Source: Angiostrongylus vasorum (lineage: Eukaryota > Nematoda > Chromadorea > Rhabditida > Metastrongylidae). From it: a stretch of DNA of 64,000 nt. Shown in pieces: positions 12,601 to 24,739 of the stretch. How positions within the stretch are numbered: position 1 is the stretch's first letter; each line of letters begins with the position of its first letter. Location: the NCBI GenBank assembly GCA_018806985.1, contig JADANN010000026.1, forward strand, positions 248,001-312,000. Direction: 5' to 3'. The translations under genes were made by a program, and so were the position numbers. The notes below the pieces were generated by a model that was not told the DNA's origin, did no database searches, and saw only the letters and a list, made by a program, of their open reading frames with translations.

Positions 12601-13371
12601 TGACTCGCGGTGGCCTACCAATTTCTCGAGCCAGTGCTGCTATCCTCCCAGACAAGTCTGGTACCAATTTGCTGACCCCGGAGCGATGGCAGGCTTGGTG
12701 TTGCATGTCGCCTCAGACCACTGCGGTACACGCGTCCCTAAATCACGTGGAAAGGAAAAAAACTCATCACTGGTTACTATCATGTACTCTAAAGTCAGGT
12801 TTTTCCTGACACTTTCAAACTGCAAGTTCACAATTTTTATTGCGTTCTATGCGAAATAGTTTATTACATATTAAAGCAGTGACTAAATTCTTTACAGCTG
12901 TGTTTCGTACGGCCTATCAAATAATATAGTTTGTGTACAAACAGTTATGAAGAAAGCTTCTCAGAAACTTTGATGACTTGTATTTTTTGCAGAAAAGAAA
13001 GAGCATTTCTTGTCTTGATTGAACGCATTCTGACTGTTTATTTCTTCCTGTTTACAAGACCGCTTACTCGTTCATAATTACTAAATTTCGAGAGATTGTT
13101 GCTCCTATACTAGTAGGGCTTTCGTTCATGTTGTGTGGCGCTTTAGTTGAGTATTACAAAGCTGCAACAATTTAAGGATATAATCTCTCAGTCGTCTTGT
13201 TTGCTTGCGTGAGCAGTTTTTCTAGCGTATTTTGACTACTCCAATAGTATTTTATGTGAAGTAATTATTGTTATTGTTGTTCTATTACATGGATTTATTT
13301 CAGATTTGTTGAGTGATCGTCCAAAGCGACCAATACTGACATTTGAGTTTGAGTCTTCTATTGGGCAGTAA
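6255..13371 (+). CDS. KIAA0930 (DUF2045) family protein, 5' incomplete
   Basis: Homologue of the conserved animal protein KIAA0930, whose biochemical role is not established. Exons: about 6255 or 6276-6330, 6462-6553, 6948-7029, 7101-7199, 7734-7964, 8072-8339, 8614-8763 and 13304-13371 (stop TAA). Matches to the family as I know it, in order: [17 protein letters not shown] then [39 protein letters not shown] and [30 protein letters not shown] and [26 protein letters not shown]; a C-terminal RPILTFEFE. Junctions are phase-consistent except 7029/7101, which are out by one base next to a run of six A (7023-7028); a miscounted A would repair it. N-terminal exons (the FWTWMFSTYF-like block) were not found. 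The last intron (8764-13303) holds a MITE, two SINEs and a third repeat. Confidence 0.88.
6343..6402. repeat. (AT)n microsatellite with ATGT interruptions
   Basis: Alternating AT with periodic ATGTAT units, in the intron just before exon 6462-6553. It creates spurious open frames rich in Tyr and Ile. Confidence 0.95.
6611..6685. repeat. (AT)n microsatellite
   Basis: Two long alternating AT runs split by ATCATGT. It lies in the intron after exon 6462-6553, so that exon sits between two AT microsatellites. Confidence 0.95.
9505..9762. repeat. MITE-like fold-back element
   Basis: Arms 9568-9652 (GCTGAGATATTTGCAAAACT...) and 9675-9761 are near-complete reverse complements around a 22-base centre. 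The flank 9505-9567 (TTATTTACTGCCTATTC..., ATATAACTTT) is shared with the copy at 24740-24796, so the element extends beyond the left arm. It sits in the last intron of the KIAA0930 homologue. No coding capacity. Confidence 0.8.
10010..10395 (+). repeat. Dispersed repeat with decayed coding trace
   Basis: Related to 22560-22740 and 57100-57385. Shared blocks include AGCTCGGC..ATC, GTCGA and CCAGC(A/T)TTC, and AATCGAATGCAAAG. Broken frames give [12 protein letters not shown] here against FHNIYKKDEILK at 57 kb, so the ancestor was probably coding. The family is not recognised. It ends where a SINE begins. Confidence 0.5.
10403..10670 (+). repeat. tRNA-derived SINE
   Basis: The head has an A box TGGCACAGTGG (10407-10417) and a B-box-like GTGGAATCGATCC (10443-10455). 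The body reads GGTACCAGACTTGCCTGGA, GCCACTGCGAGTCATTGTAA, GATATGCATTCA, and the end CCCTCAGGGATTGATCAAC followed by GAGAGCTTTT. This fairly full copy serves as reference for the family in this window. Confidence 0.75.
12490..12740 (-). repeat. tRNA-derived SINE, reverse copy
   Basis: In reverse it matches the 10.4-kb copy through the body (GTTGATCAATCCCTGAGGGA, ATATCTGGCCTTTACGATGA, GACAAGTCTGGTACCAA). Near 12700 the part holding the B box is deleted while the A-box end (reverse TACCGCAGTGG) remains. Confidence 0.75.
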
Positions 13372-13379
13372 TTTCCTAG

Positions 13380-13381
<2 letters not shown>

Positions 13382-13430
<49 letters not shown>
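13382..13430. repeat. (CT)n microsatellite
   Basis: About 24 CT units just after the stop codon (13369-13371) of the KIAA0930 homologue, so it lies in its 3' UTR or flank. Confidence 0.95.
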
Positions 13431-13432
<2 letters not shown>

Positions 13433-14044
13433 CTTCGTTTCCTCAGTGAAATTTTTTCTTCTTGTGTTCCTTAATATTTAAATCGATTTCTTTTGCTTTT
13501 TCGTTCAGAAATGTTTGAATTTCTCGCATGTGTGATGTAAGCCTGTGTTTCATGTTGCTTTATGAAAAAATATTTCCTATTAAATTTATTTATTTCGATA
13601 CATGCATGGGTCATTGAATGTGTGTGAACATTCCAAAAGATCTCTGTTCTGCTCTGGAAATCGGTGACGAATGTAATATTACGGTGTCTTTCTGAAGGTT
13701 AGAATGTTGTTGAATGTTCGCGTTTCGCTTTTAAATGATCTATAATGAAGTTTTCTTTTTTCTTTTTTTTTCACAAACGACAAAACTTCTACTAACACGT
13801 CATTTCCAACACACACTGAGTGCTATGCATTTGATGCGAAAATGATGTTGTTTTCAAATTCTGAGCACCACGTATTCAAGTGAAGTAAAAGTCAGTATGA
13901 TCTGCAGACCTTTGACAATGTGATACGAGTTCTCTTATTCTACTCAAGTGAGATTTTGGTTTTTTGGCGCTCATAAGTCATTCTCCCTTTTCTGTTCAAC
14001 AATTATATGTTATACAGTTGAACAAGTGATATTACTTGGATACT
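13431..14044. other. 3' flank of the KIAA0930 homologue
   Basis: T-rich sequence. AATATTTAA (13471) and a few AT-rich stretches could serve for 3'-end formation, but no clear AATAAA was fixed. No further feature recognised. Confidence 0.35.
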
Positions 14045-16240
14045 TGGACGGCAGGTCGTCATGAGTAGTGTGGATCTCAGCACATTTTCAATTCATTTCT
14101 TCATTGGGCAGTCATCACCCATGCGAGTGGTTGCTTCAAGCGTAATGGCGTGTTAGAGTCTCAAGCAGTAGTCTGTAAAATATCTGTAGCTGTGAGTGAG
14201 GCGGACTTAATTTCAGTTACGAACATATCTGTCCATCGTTTGGGTGGCCTTCCAAGACGACGCTTGCATGATCTTGGAGTCCAGTCCATTGTTCTTTCTG
14301 TTCATCCACCATCTGTTTATCTTATTATGTGACCAACCCTTTCGTGTTTCGCTATTGATGTATATTCTCCCGTATTCCGAGGATGGGATGGATTTCGAAT
14401 ATCTTAGCTACGAGTTTCGGCTAGACGTTGTGAGTGTCGGTGAAATTTCAGAAGACATCGTTCAAACGGACTGTCTGTAGTGCGTAGTATTCTTGAGGCG
14501 GCTGAAGTATTAGCACACGTTTCTGCTGCATAACAGAGCGCTGGGAGGACTCCCGTTGAATCAAAAAAGATGAGCGCAGGTTTTCGAGCCCGTTATTTTG
14601 ATCGGTGGCTTCTTCCAGAGGCTCGACTGCGCCCAATGTTGCTCCCCCTCCTTATTGGTTGTTCATTCATGTTGTTCTCCTTGTTAATCGAACTCTATAA
14701 TCATAGATACGTGTAGTTCGATTTGTTCACATTAACATTAAGCGTCTTTCATGAAGTGAGTCTTCTTTCTAATACTGCGTTGTCCGATCTTTTTTCCTCG
14801 TTTCGCTTCTTGAGATGAAAATGTCTGCAGCAAAAGTAGTCATTTTGACCAACACTTGTGCCTCTCTCGTCCCCATCGAGTGAATTCGTTGTCCGCTGGG
14901 GCAGCAAACAACATTGGCAAAATGGTGTCGCTTTGTCGATGCTCTTTGGGGATGAAAGAGATGGGTGAATAAGCTGGCAGAACATTATATTCGCTCAGGT
15001 CCCGTCGGCATTTCTTCAGATTGATTTTTTGATGTTTCTCTTACCTGTACCCAATGTAGATGCGCATTTGTTATTAGCAGCGTTAGGTGTGTCGCAGTAG
15101 ATCAAGCTTTAATTTTGTTTTCTTTTTCCAACAATTTCTTAGCCGTGATAGAAATACAACCTGGTCGTCTTGTTTGACGAACAGGCGCGGATTCGGCCCA
15201 AGTTTCAAGTCCTTCGACTTCCGTCGGGTCTTCCTTAATTTTTTTAGTCATGGATGGATAGGATTTAGTTCAAGATTTCCTCGTCATATACAGCTTGACT
15301 TTTTCTTGGTCGGATGATGTGAATTCCTTTCCAGTTTACGGCTGAATCAAATTTTTGCACCAAGAGGGCGGCGATCGAAACCATTGCAGAATAATAGAAT
15401 CACGGATCTGTTAAGTAGGCAGTTTCTGTTTGTTAGGATGTGGTCGATTTCCGAAAGTGTCGCACCGTTAGGTGACCATCCTGCACAGAGGTCATATTTC
15501 TTCTTTGGGAAAAAATGTACTTTCATGGAACATATGTGCTTTGGACTGGTGTCCAGCCTAGAGATTTCATCCTCATTTCGATCTCCGATCCCTTATTTTC
15601 CTATCTTGCATCAATTCGCTTTCGTATCTCGTTTTCTGACATTGAAATTTCCAACAACGGCTACCTCCAACTAGTTTTAAGACGTGTCCAGTTCGCTTTC
15701 ATCAGCCGTACATGTCGGTGGGTAGCATTTGATGGTACTGACTTTCTTCTGACGCGTAAGCTGGAGATGACGAATGACCAAGCCTGGTGACAGGTTTTTG
15801 TATAAGGTGACTATATAGGGGAAAAGATGGGAGCACGACAATGCCTACGCCATCGACAATGAGCGAGTGAATTTTTCCTCCCTCGAATAACGAAGGTCTC
15901 GTCATCTCAGTGGCCTCAAGAATAGCGTAAAGATCGGTGTATGAAGAGATTGTTCTGGTGTTTTAAGTGCAGGGTAAAAAACAGTCTCAATGTACGCGTT
16001 CGTCTGATTCAATTCCAACGGCTTCCTACCCAACGTGAGATTTAGCGTCTCACTGGCTGACGATGTAGACGGAAGCGCTCATTGTGCGGATACTGAGCCT
16101 GGTCTATTACCGTTCAGGCTACTTGTTTTTTCCCTGGTGTCCTGCGGTGAGATTGCTGAGGCGTTTGCAAGTCTTCATGACAATGGGGATTTGAACGAAG
16201 TTCTGTTTCTGCACGAATTTCTTGCAATGGTCACACTATG
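14045..16240 (-). mobile_element. RTE-B retrotransposon, internally deleted copy
   Basis: On the minus strand 15100-16240 carries the decayed endonuclease region related to 53.9-54.8 kb, and 14050-14640 the C-terminal region: reverse frames give DRWMNRKNNG..., then KATQTMDRYV, the frame-broken form of the DRWTKRTLEW and RPPKRW tail typical of these elements. The central reverse transcriptase is missing. Many stops and frameshifts; inactive. Confidence 0.6.
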
Positions 16241-17699
16241 AATTTATTCAGATACGAAATTTAAGTCGAAATAAAAAAATAGAACGGAATTAAAAATTGG
16301 CCGACCGTTTAAGAACAATGTAGAAGCCGATTTGCTTCAAAAAACGCCAAGTCTGAATCGTTTACAAGCACTATCCCTCTTCTCTTTTCTGAATATACAG
16401 TAATAAGATTGTTTTCCGGTCTTTTTTAAAATATTCAGTATTGATGTTGTTCCTACCAGTATAAAAATTCTGTCAAACTATTAGTGATTCGGAGCATTAG
16501 ATTATTACACACTCTCCATCGTTGAAAAAAAAGAGATAAATATATGTTTCCTTTCATCGATATCTACCTTTCTGCACAAGAGAAAGGGTTGCTTCATCCG
16601 GAAGCAAGCAACAAAATATTGAAAAAACAAACGGCAATTTTAGATGGAAGCCACCAAGCCACCCTCATGTCAGCTTTTTTAATGGTGTTTTTGTCTCCTT
16701 TCTAAGCGGAGAAAACATTCGCTTCGTCATGAAACCGGTTTTGGTTTGCTTTATGACCACGTTTTTTCTCAATTTACGTAGTCCATTCGTTTGCATCAAC
16801 TTTTCATTTGTTGCAAACCACGGCTATATAGGTTTTCTGCCCATCGTATTATACAAATAGAAGACGGCCACTCCCATTTCCCTCTTTTCTGCTACCGCTT
16901 AGGGTGTTCAGAAATTGTGTATCAGGCCCATATGGCAGGGGCGATCGCATGCAATTGGGAGAAGTTTTCAACCAGGAATAAACGCACCTTGACAAAACCT
17001 CATCGGCCGTGTTATCGTCGCAGCGTGATGTTGAAGAGGACACCAAATGGTGCTGGCTAGCAGGAGGACTGCTTTCTATGAGACGGGTTTGCATTTACAG
17101 AGAAAAAGAATTTCCACGTTAATGATGAAATTAACGTCGCTTTCTAAAACACGCTCGTTAATAGTTTAGGAATGCTCGATGTTTCCTTTCGCATACTAGA
17201 AAAGCATCGCATATTTTCATGTTTATTTCAAAAGATGTCTTTTTCTTGTTTCGGTTGTTGCTTGAGGATTTCCTGTTCTTCACGGATTGCGTAGAAAGGT
17301 AGCCCTGTCCATTCTGCTTGCAATCTCAGAGAAAGACGTTCTAGGGCATTCACACGGGAACTGGAGGAGAACCTTGGGATTGGATTTTCACACATCCTTC
17401 TATATTTCTATACTTCACAAGAAAGGTTCTTCATTTATTATGTTGATTAAATGTTAGGGTTATGTTAATGTAATAGTCTAAAGCGACTCATGAATCAAGA
17501 ACCGCGTATTAATGACACACGCCTTGCGAAGTTCTTCAAGACTGTGGGCTTATGATTCACGGATTACCACTGTCTCACTCAAAATATTCTACCTACACGT
17601 TTTCTTCCAACCACGAATTATATTTACACAAAGTTGTCGCAAGAGACTTTAGATTAACCAAGGCATTGATACAGAAATTGGTGCATTTAATGGGATAGC
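16241..17699. other. No gene recognised
   Basis: Contains a minus open frame 16849-17094 (81 codons, SRCDDNTADEVLSRCVYSWL) overlapping a plus frame of similar length. I cannot assign either. The composition is less AT-rich than the neighbours, which hints at a repeat-derived segment. Confidence 0.3.
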
Positions 17700-20600
17700 A
17701 CAAAGTTGCTAATACGACCTACCAAGGCCCAAATCACGTGGACCCGAATGAACGTTAGACGAATAAACCTCTGTAATAACGCCTCCTTTCCACGGATCTC
17801 TCTGATAAAGGGATCTCATGCCGGTTGGACGCGAGGTAACGTGGCGCGTCCCCAGGTGGCGGATAGGGGGTTGCGGGCCAAAAGCGACCTTTGCTTCCTT
17901 GATACGTAGGTGGAACCAGGCGATGGAGTCCCCGTTTCTGCTGAGCCCATTTGACACATACCTTTTGTATTTACGAAGACATATTCATGCATGCGTAGGT
18001 AGGCGTGTTCTGGTTTATGTGGATTGTATTCTACAAGTCATTTCGGCCAAAAGCCTGCAATCAACTAAGAGGGTAATATTTGGGAGGCAGTTTGGGGTCG
18101 CCTCCAACAATTAAGCTCCTGTCCACTCTGGGAGAGACTGGAAACTTATCCGTGTGCGTACACACCCTCTGTGTTCACAGCTCAGAAAGCTATATATAGC
18201 TATCAGACACTTAACACAGTGAAATAGAGGGATCTCAATCCCCTGATCTCGAATGAGCCTCCGATGGGGGCAGTTTTGGATAAGACGAATACGTAGAGGC
18301 TGCTAAAATCTTAGAGACATTCTCGGGCTTGCTGAGACGAAAAAAATGCCACCTACAACGCCTGTCTATGACACGGGAGGAGAACTGTTCCTCGGAACAT
18401 GTGACAGCAGAGGAGTCGGCAGCGTCGACTTTCTCGTCAACACGAGTTTGTCCATGAACGTCTATTCATTCGAACAACTAACAACCCAAATCGGACGCTT
18501 ACGATTAAAATGACGTGGATCAGTACCTGGTTTGGCAAACTTCGTCGTTTACGCACCGACATCAAGCTATGAAGAAGACGAAGTCGAAGCGTTCTATATG
18601 GACTTGGAGAAGTTTTTCAGAGGAGACCATACATTCTTTAAGGTCATTATCTGAGATTTTAATGCTAAGAGCGTGCTTAGAAGAATGTCTGGAAGGATGA
18701 ATGGCTGTCTGACTTTATCATGACGATTAAGACAATTACTGTTAGCTTGTAATTCCGGAAGCCCCACTCTCAATGTTGGACGTGAGAGTCTCCCACTAGA
18801 CAGCACCACAACGAAATAAATCACATCATAGTAAATCGAAAGTCCTGCTTAACCTATGTCTCTGTTGTCCCAAAATTCTATACGGGATCAAACCATCGCC
18901 TCTTTCGTGCAGGATTTGATTTCTCGCGGAAAGGAGAAAAAGCCCTTAAATTGAAAAAAACAACAATTTCCCACACCACCGTAAAATAGGATTTATTTAG
19001 TTTAGTAGTCGGCTGTTGGGAAGATGTTCTTGACAACATCTGCGAGGAATACGATAGGCTTATTCAATTTCTTCACGTTAGCGCTATGAAAGCTGAGAGT
19101 TCGAAAATCACCAAGAGACGTCTGTTTCAGGAAACACTCGAGCTGACACGCCAAAGTGGAATCGCTAACTCAAGTCCGAATTTGCAAAAGAATGCAAACA
19201 GACGCTAAAAGAAGATCTTAAAAAAAAGAACAGAAGCGGATGTGGTGCAGCTACATTACAAAACTGATTGCACTCCAATACTCAGACGGAACAGTTGCAG
19301 CTTCCAAAATGGCAATGGTGAAAATCATTCACAATTACTGTTCCGATCTCTTCGATAGCCACGTCCTCCTGCTCTCATATGAAATAAACGAAGATGGATA
19401 TGTCCTACCACCGGTTTTTCGTTCCGAAATCCGACATAATAGTTCGTCGGTGAAAAATCGAACAACGCAATGTCTGAACTGGATAAGATCTGAACATATG
19501 ACTAACCTTCTGCCAGTCCACGTAAACACACTGATTTGGCTTTTCACACTTTACCTGCCAGTGTGCATGGTTACTACTCAGTAGAAAACCGTGCAATTGT
19601 TCGAGAAAGTTCCACTCCACGATGTCGGCAACTATTGCCTAATATGCTTGTCGTCTTTCGTCTTCAAATTTTTTCATTTGAGTCATCCTAAAAAGAATTA
19701 ATAGAGCACTTGACGAAGGATAGCCATAAGGGAAAATAATGTCCTAAAAGGGATTCAGTACGAAGGACCACTTCTACGCGTTAGCAAGGCTCACTAAGCT
19801 ATTGGGAAAGCACGAGAAATCGCTTTTCCAACTTTCATAGATTTAAAAAAAGCTTTTTGACTAAATTGAGGTAGTAGCAGTCATGGAGGCTCCTGACCGT
19901 CTTGGCGACCCTGCTCAGTACATAAAGAATCTACGCAAGCTATATAAAAAATTTCAGAACCAAAATATGGTCATTCTACAACTATATTAACATAGACGCC
20001 AGAAGAGGGCTTAGGGCAATGCTATACAGTCTCTCCAAAATTGTTCACCGCCACCCTCAAGAACGTTGTGCGACCACTGGAACTGCACAACGTGGGTGTG
20101 AAAGTCGATGATCGGCAATTACATCAAATTCACTTTGCTGATGACATCGTTTTTATAATACCAAGCACTCACTAGCCAGAAGGAACGAAAATGCTTGTCG
20201 GCTTTGATGAAGCCTGTTGAACGATTGGTCATCGATTAAATCTCACAGAAACCATGTCCATAAGGAATGGATTTGTTCCGTGTTCCCCCATCTACTCTCA
20301 GCGGAATGAATACCTTCGAATTTTTCCAGTTAAGTCCATCTAGATCGGAAAATCAACGTAAGGAACGACTTAGCTTCGGAGTTAAGTAAGAGGAAGCAAA
20401 TGACTTGGAGAACCTTGAAGAGCATCCAGGATGTAGCGAAGAAAATGAAGAACGCCCGACTACGTGCCCAGCTTTACGACTGAATGGTACTTCCCTGCCT
20501 TGACTTATGCATCAGAAACCTGGTAACATTTGGAAAGGACGATGCTTGGAGCATCCACTATCACACAAGTGTGGGAAGGGATGCGAAGTTCCAGCTTACA

Positions 20601-20960
20601 TCAACGACAAAAAAATTAAAGATACTGTTTTATCCGGCAAAGTGTTGAGGACAAAGCGGACAGGATCAGTAATGCGTGTGAACGACAATGGGCAATAGCC
20701 GCTAGTGACTGGATTCCTCCGGACGTCATACCTAGTGCAGGAGGACAACCGTCTCGATGTTAAGAGTTTTCAACGAAATCCGCACTAGAATGGCGTAATG
20801 CTCGGCAAGTCTCTAAAGCGAGGAGAACCCACTGGGCTACTCTTGCACGCAACGGGGAGAAATGGAGACGACAGTTGATATGGGTGAATAATCTCGTTCA
20901 AACTCATAAGTAGAACAAAACACTCAAAGTTAGAATCGACAGTAGCAGTAGACTAAACGG
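17700..20960 (+). mobile_element. RTE-A non-LTR retrotransposon, decayed near-full copy
   Basis: 5' untranslated part 17700-18140 (matching reversed 41930-42260), endonuclease region 18350-18830 ([47 protein letters not shown]), linker 19010-19560 (EEYDRLIQFLHVSAMKAES), reverse transcriptase 19860-20330 (HFADDIVF retained) and C-terminal tail to 20900 (HWATLARNGEKW). Several frameshifts, stops and deletions; not functional. It is the only copy here that spans the whole element. Confidence 0.8.
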
Positions 20961-21059
20961 AGCAGCAGAACCAGTGCTCTTTACAGGTAGTGGCGAAGGA
21001 ACTGTTCAATAGATGATAATATCAGTTATTTGAATATTATCGATTAAAACTCCACTTTA

Positions 21060-21375
21060 CCCCCCAGCGGTTTGCGCCTCCTCATGGTTGGGAGGTGTTC
21101 TTAGGGTGTTGGGCTGCGTTGCACAGTGAGGGAATCCGTCCACCCTTCCGTCCTACCTGGTATGAAAACTAGTCGCATAGTACCAAATTCCACTCTGATC
21201 CACAAAGTCAGCGACATCCTGCGGTGGCGACGACTTAGGGCAGACTTTGGCCTAGCTGACCTCGGAATTAAAGGGAAACACAATAGCTAAACCAGCAAAA
21301 CTCCGAAAAATGAACAATTTGCTGGGACCCACACAAAAAGTGAGGACGGGCCGTCCAAGTATCCAAGTAAGTGTC
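21060..21375. repeat. Unclassified dispersed repeat
   Basis: Starts with GC-richer sequence (CCCCAGCGGTTTGCGCC) and ends GACGGGCCGTCCAAGTATC near AAGTAAGT. A related end (GACGACGGGCCATTAAAATATCGAGTAAGT) lies at 59400-59433, so this is the border of a shared element. Class unknown. Confidence 0.4.
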
Positions 21376-22559
21376 GCTATACAATATGTTGAATTTTGGA
21401 GAATATCTACATTACATCGTATGCGAGAATTAATTTATGTGGAACAAAATAACATTCCATTAACCCTACTACTTGTGCCGAGAATTGCTTTTTTTCTCCA
21501 AAAAACGGCTTCCGAAATATATATATGTATATGTTTTAGCAAAGAGAAGCTAAAAAACAGTCATAGGGTGCTAGCACTACTTCTGACCAACTGTTCGTGA
21601 TTGCTGAAACAATGCAACATACAAAGATCACCGTCGACACAATCTCAGTGTGCTGAAATTTTATTACCAAAACAATTGCTAGCTGTGGGGTGACACAATC
21701 AGCTATACTTTTCCTCTATTTTGAGAGCTACGTGTGATTTCTGGTTGGAATAGGGAACTTAGAGATGGATGAGTTACTTACTCTTATGCACAATCATACA
21801 ACTAGAAAGCCCCAATTTCTTATGAGGAATTAAGTGGAAAAGTTTGAAACTCTGGAATAGAGCTGCTAATGACGGCTTCGTAGTTACAAAGAAAGTCATC
21901 TAACCGTTTATATTAGTGACGACTGGAAGAGTGGTTACACCGACAATCAAATGCACAGCTGAATAACATCTCTGTGTTGTAACGCACAAGAATGTGTTTT
22001 CGAGCCTTTTACATATGTGACTAACGGCTGTGATGAAATGGCGTCATACCAGAGACGATTTCAGGTCCTGTTTCTGTATATAAGTACGCTCAGAATCACC
22101 GCAGGAATCGTTAAAACGCTTCCATTGCGCTCATCAATGTCCATCGAGCTGCTCATCGCTCCTTCACCTCATCTTGTGTTATAATTGAAATAGAACTACT
22201 GAATGAAATAAATAAGTGGGCTTTCATAATGAAATAAAACCCGTTCAAAATGAATCACAAACAGACGGTGTTCACATTGAAGACTTTGCGCCGAATACCA
22301 AAGTCCACAAAGAGGGACCAATTACCGTTTGGAAACGGTTAGTACGACGAAAACTACAACAGAAATCACTGATGCGTGACGTCCTCACAGCTATGAGAAT
22401 TCCGATGCACTCACTTGAAAGTGAAGTGGTGGGGAAGACTCGAATGAGCGAGGAAACTAGAGAAAACTAATAAATGGAATATAAGGCCATCTAGTGCAAC
22501 GGTGCCTCTTAGGGAAGCATCAAATCTAAGCTGTGTTGTAAACCTCCGACTTACAAAGA
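21376..22559. other. No gene recognised
   Basis: AT-rich sequence with ORFs under 100 codons. The frame 22216-22470 (84 codons, charged) has no recognisable motif. Confidence 0.3.
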
Positions 22560-22740
22560 GTACTAGTAGGACATAGTGAAGTCACCTCAGTTGTTGTATA
22601 ATGTCCTCCTCAATGCTCTCTTACAGTGAACACGGAAACGCCTTAGCTCGGCAATACTCAAGATTGCAAGAGGAGTCGACGTGGCCAGCTTTCCACGAAA
22701 TTTATAAAAGAGGAGGAAACGAATAAAATGCCGGAAATGG
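22560..22740 (+). repeat. Dispersed repeat with coding trace, partial
   Basis: Shorter relative of 10010-10395 and 57100-57385: GCCTTAGCTCGGCAATACTC, GAGGAGTCGACGTGGCCAGC, and the peptide trace FHEIYK. The 3' part is missing. Confidence 0.4.
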
Positions 22741-24384
22741 TGGCATACGTACAGCAGAAGTTATGAAGATTCATGCAAAATAAAATGAGAAACTTGTCAA
22801 TCGTCCATGGATATTGTAAGTCTATCCGCTGTCAGCTGATCTTGTTCTTGCTCTTATATGACGGACAAAGCGACTCGCATAATTGAGGCACTAGGATGAT
22901 TGAAACCTCAGCTGCCGTTTCTGTTGCATGATCTTCTCATGCAGCTGCATTACTTTAAGTTGGGTCCTGTTCTTTTTGCAAAGTGGACCCCCAGATGAAC
23001 GACAGTGTGAAATTTCCGAACGAACAAAAAGAAAACTGCAAGGAATGGAGAGCGTGTAATTGCTGAGCAAACAACTGCGCGGCTTTTTTGAGTGTATAAA
23101 CAATAGTGACCAAAGTGTAATCCTTTTATTTTCTTTTTGAATCATACGCCTTTTTGACCCGTAATTCTCAGCGCAAACACCGTAATGCCCATACTTAGTT
23201 TAGCGCGCTTCACAACTTTTACTGAATCAAGGATAATTATTCGATAGCTAATCGAATCCGGATCGAAACAATAAAGGTTAGACAAGAAAAATCATTATCT
23301 ACACTCAACGATTTGCAGAAAAATCTTTCGGGAAAGTCCATTGACCAGTTTTTTTGACTAGCGGTTAACTTCTTTTTCATTTTCATTGCTATTGCCATAA
23401 CATATAATGTGCGGGTTTAAAAAATAACGCTGGATGCTCAAGATACGATGTGCCATGCTTCCAAGTCCTGGCAGTAATGTATTTGCATAATGGACCATAG
23501 GAAGACATAGCTCATAACAAACATGTCATTCATACCTATAGGACGGTAAAGCAAAGTGTCTTCAACAACTTCCTCATATTCACAACCCCGAATAGCTCCA
23601 GTTATCAAAAAAAAGAATTTATTGTTTAAAAACCAGAAAGTCGCTGGCCGACGAAAAATTGCCCGCATTCCATTCAGAGAACTATGCCAAAAGTAGAGCG
23701 TCCGTTATGGATTAAGAACAGCTTTGCGCAATCAGACGGGATAGCAGTGTGGCCGATAAATTTCATTTTCCGATAAACAAACGTTATGGTGACGTATATC
23801 TGAGCAGGGGGGAACGAAAGCAGTGAGGTCTCATTGACACCTCTGTACCTCGCCCACACGCCAACCAACCTTTGAGTGAAGAATTCTATTCTAAATCAAA
23901 ATTAATTACGATAATGACGGGGGGGATGGAGAAAGGAATTCATAAAAGCATGCCTACTCTACTGATTCGCCTTAGCTGGTTCACTCTCATGAGAAAATGA
24001 GCGATTTTGGAAAATTCGTAAGGAATTGTTCTCAGTCTGCGCTCAAATCCTGCTCGATGTTAAAGATTCTAGATCTAGAACAGATCTCACTCTCTAAGAG
24101 GTGTATACGCTACGCAGTATCACCCATGGAGATTATTGGTGTCTTTCTTTCTTCTCTGAACGCGAGCCTTGTACCCGGGCTTTACCCAGAAAGTTGAATT
24201 TTTGTGTTAACAAGCTCGCCTACAAGGCTGAATTTGAATAGGTGCGCTTTATTCTACAAGGTTGCAGTGATCTTCCTTAAACTGTTTGCCCACACCTGAG
24301 ACGCATCACGTAGTCTCTCGACTAAATGGATGGGATTCTATTAATGAATTAGTCCTGTGTATCACGAACTTGTAAAAAGGAAAA
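22741..24384. other. No gene recognised; one unexplained minus-strand ORF
   Basis: The minus frame 23438-23668 (76 codons, including GCEYEEVVEDTLLYRPIGMN) has protein-like composition, but I could not identify the family or confirm splice sites. A second minus frame (23674-23868) follows upstream. The rest is AT-rich sequence without recognised features. Confidence 0.25.
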
Positions 24385-24655
24385 TAACGCTCTCAGTGCC
24401 GACCAAGCCGTGAGGGGTGCGTCATACATTCGACTTCATCAAATACAGTCAGAGGTGAGTGAATGCATATCTGGCCTATGCAATGAATCATAGTGGCTTT
24501 CCGATGAATTAGCTAATGCTGCTATCCTCCCAGGCAATTGTGGTACCAATTTTCAACTTGAAGTGATGGAAGGCTCGGTGAGCGTGGGACGCGGGATCGA
24601 ATCCATTTGTATAGCAGGACGCCTCTAACCACTACGCTGCACACACATCCCACGC
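24385..24655 (-). repeat. tRNA-derived SINE, reverse copy
   Basis: Full-length reverse copy. Its head, read on the minus strand, is the clearest tRNA-like part in the window: GCAGCGTAGTGGTTAGAGG (A box) and GGATTCGATCCCG (B box). The body matches the 10.4-kb copy. Confidence 0.75.
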
Positions 24656-24739
24656 ACTTATAAAACAATGTGATATTAATGGAAAAGAAAAAAGATGTCT
24701 TACATTATCTGCTGGAATCACAATTTCAGCTTATTATTT

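Noticed and set aside
13382..13430. CRISPR or tandem gene repeat
   Set aside because: Simple CT microsatellite without spacers; no CRISPR array was seen anywhere.
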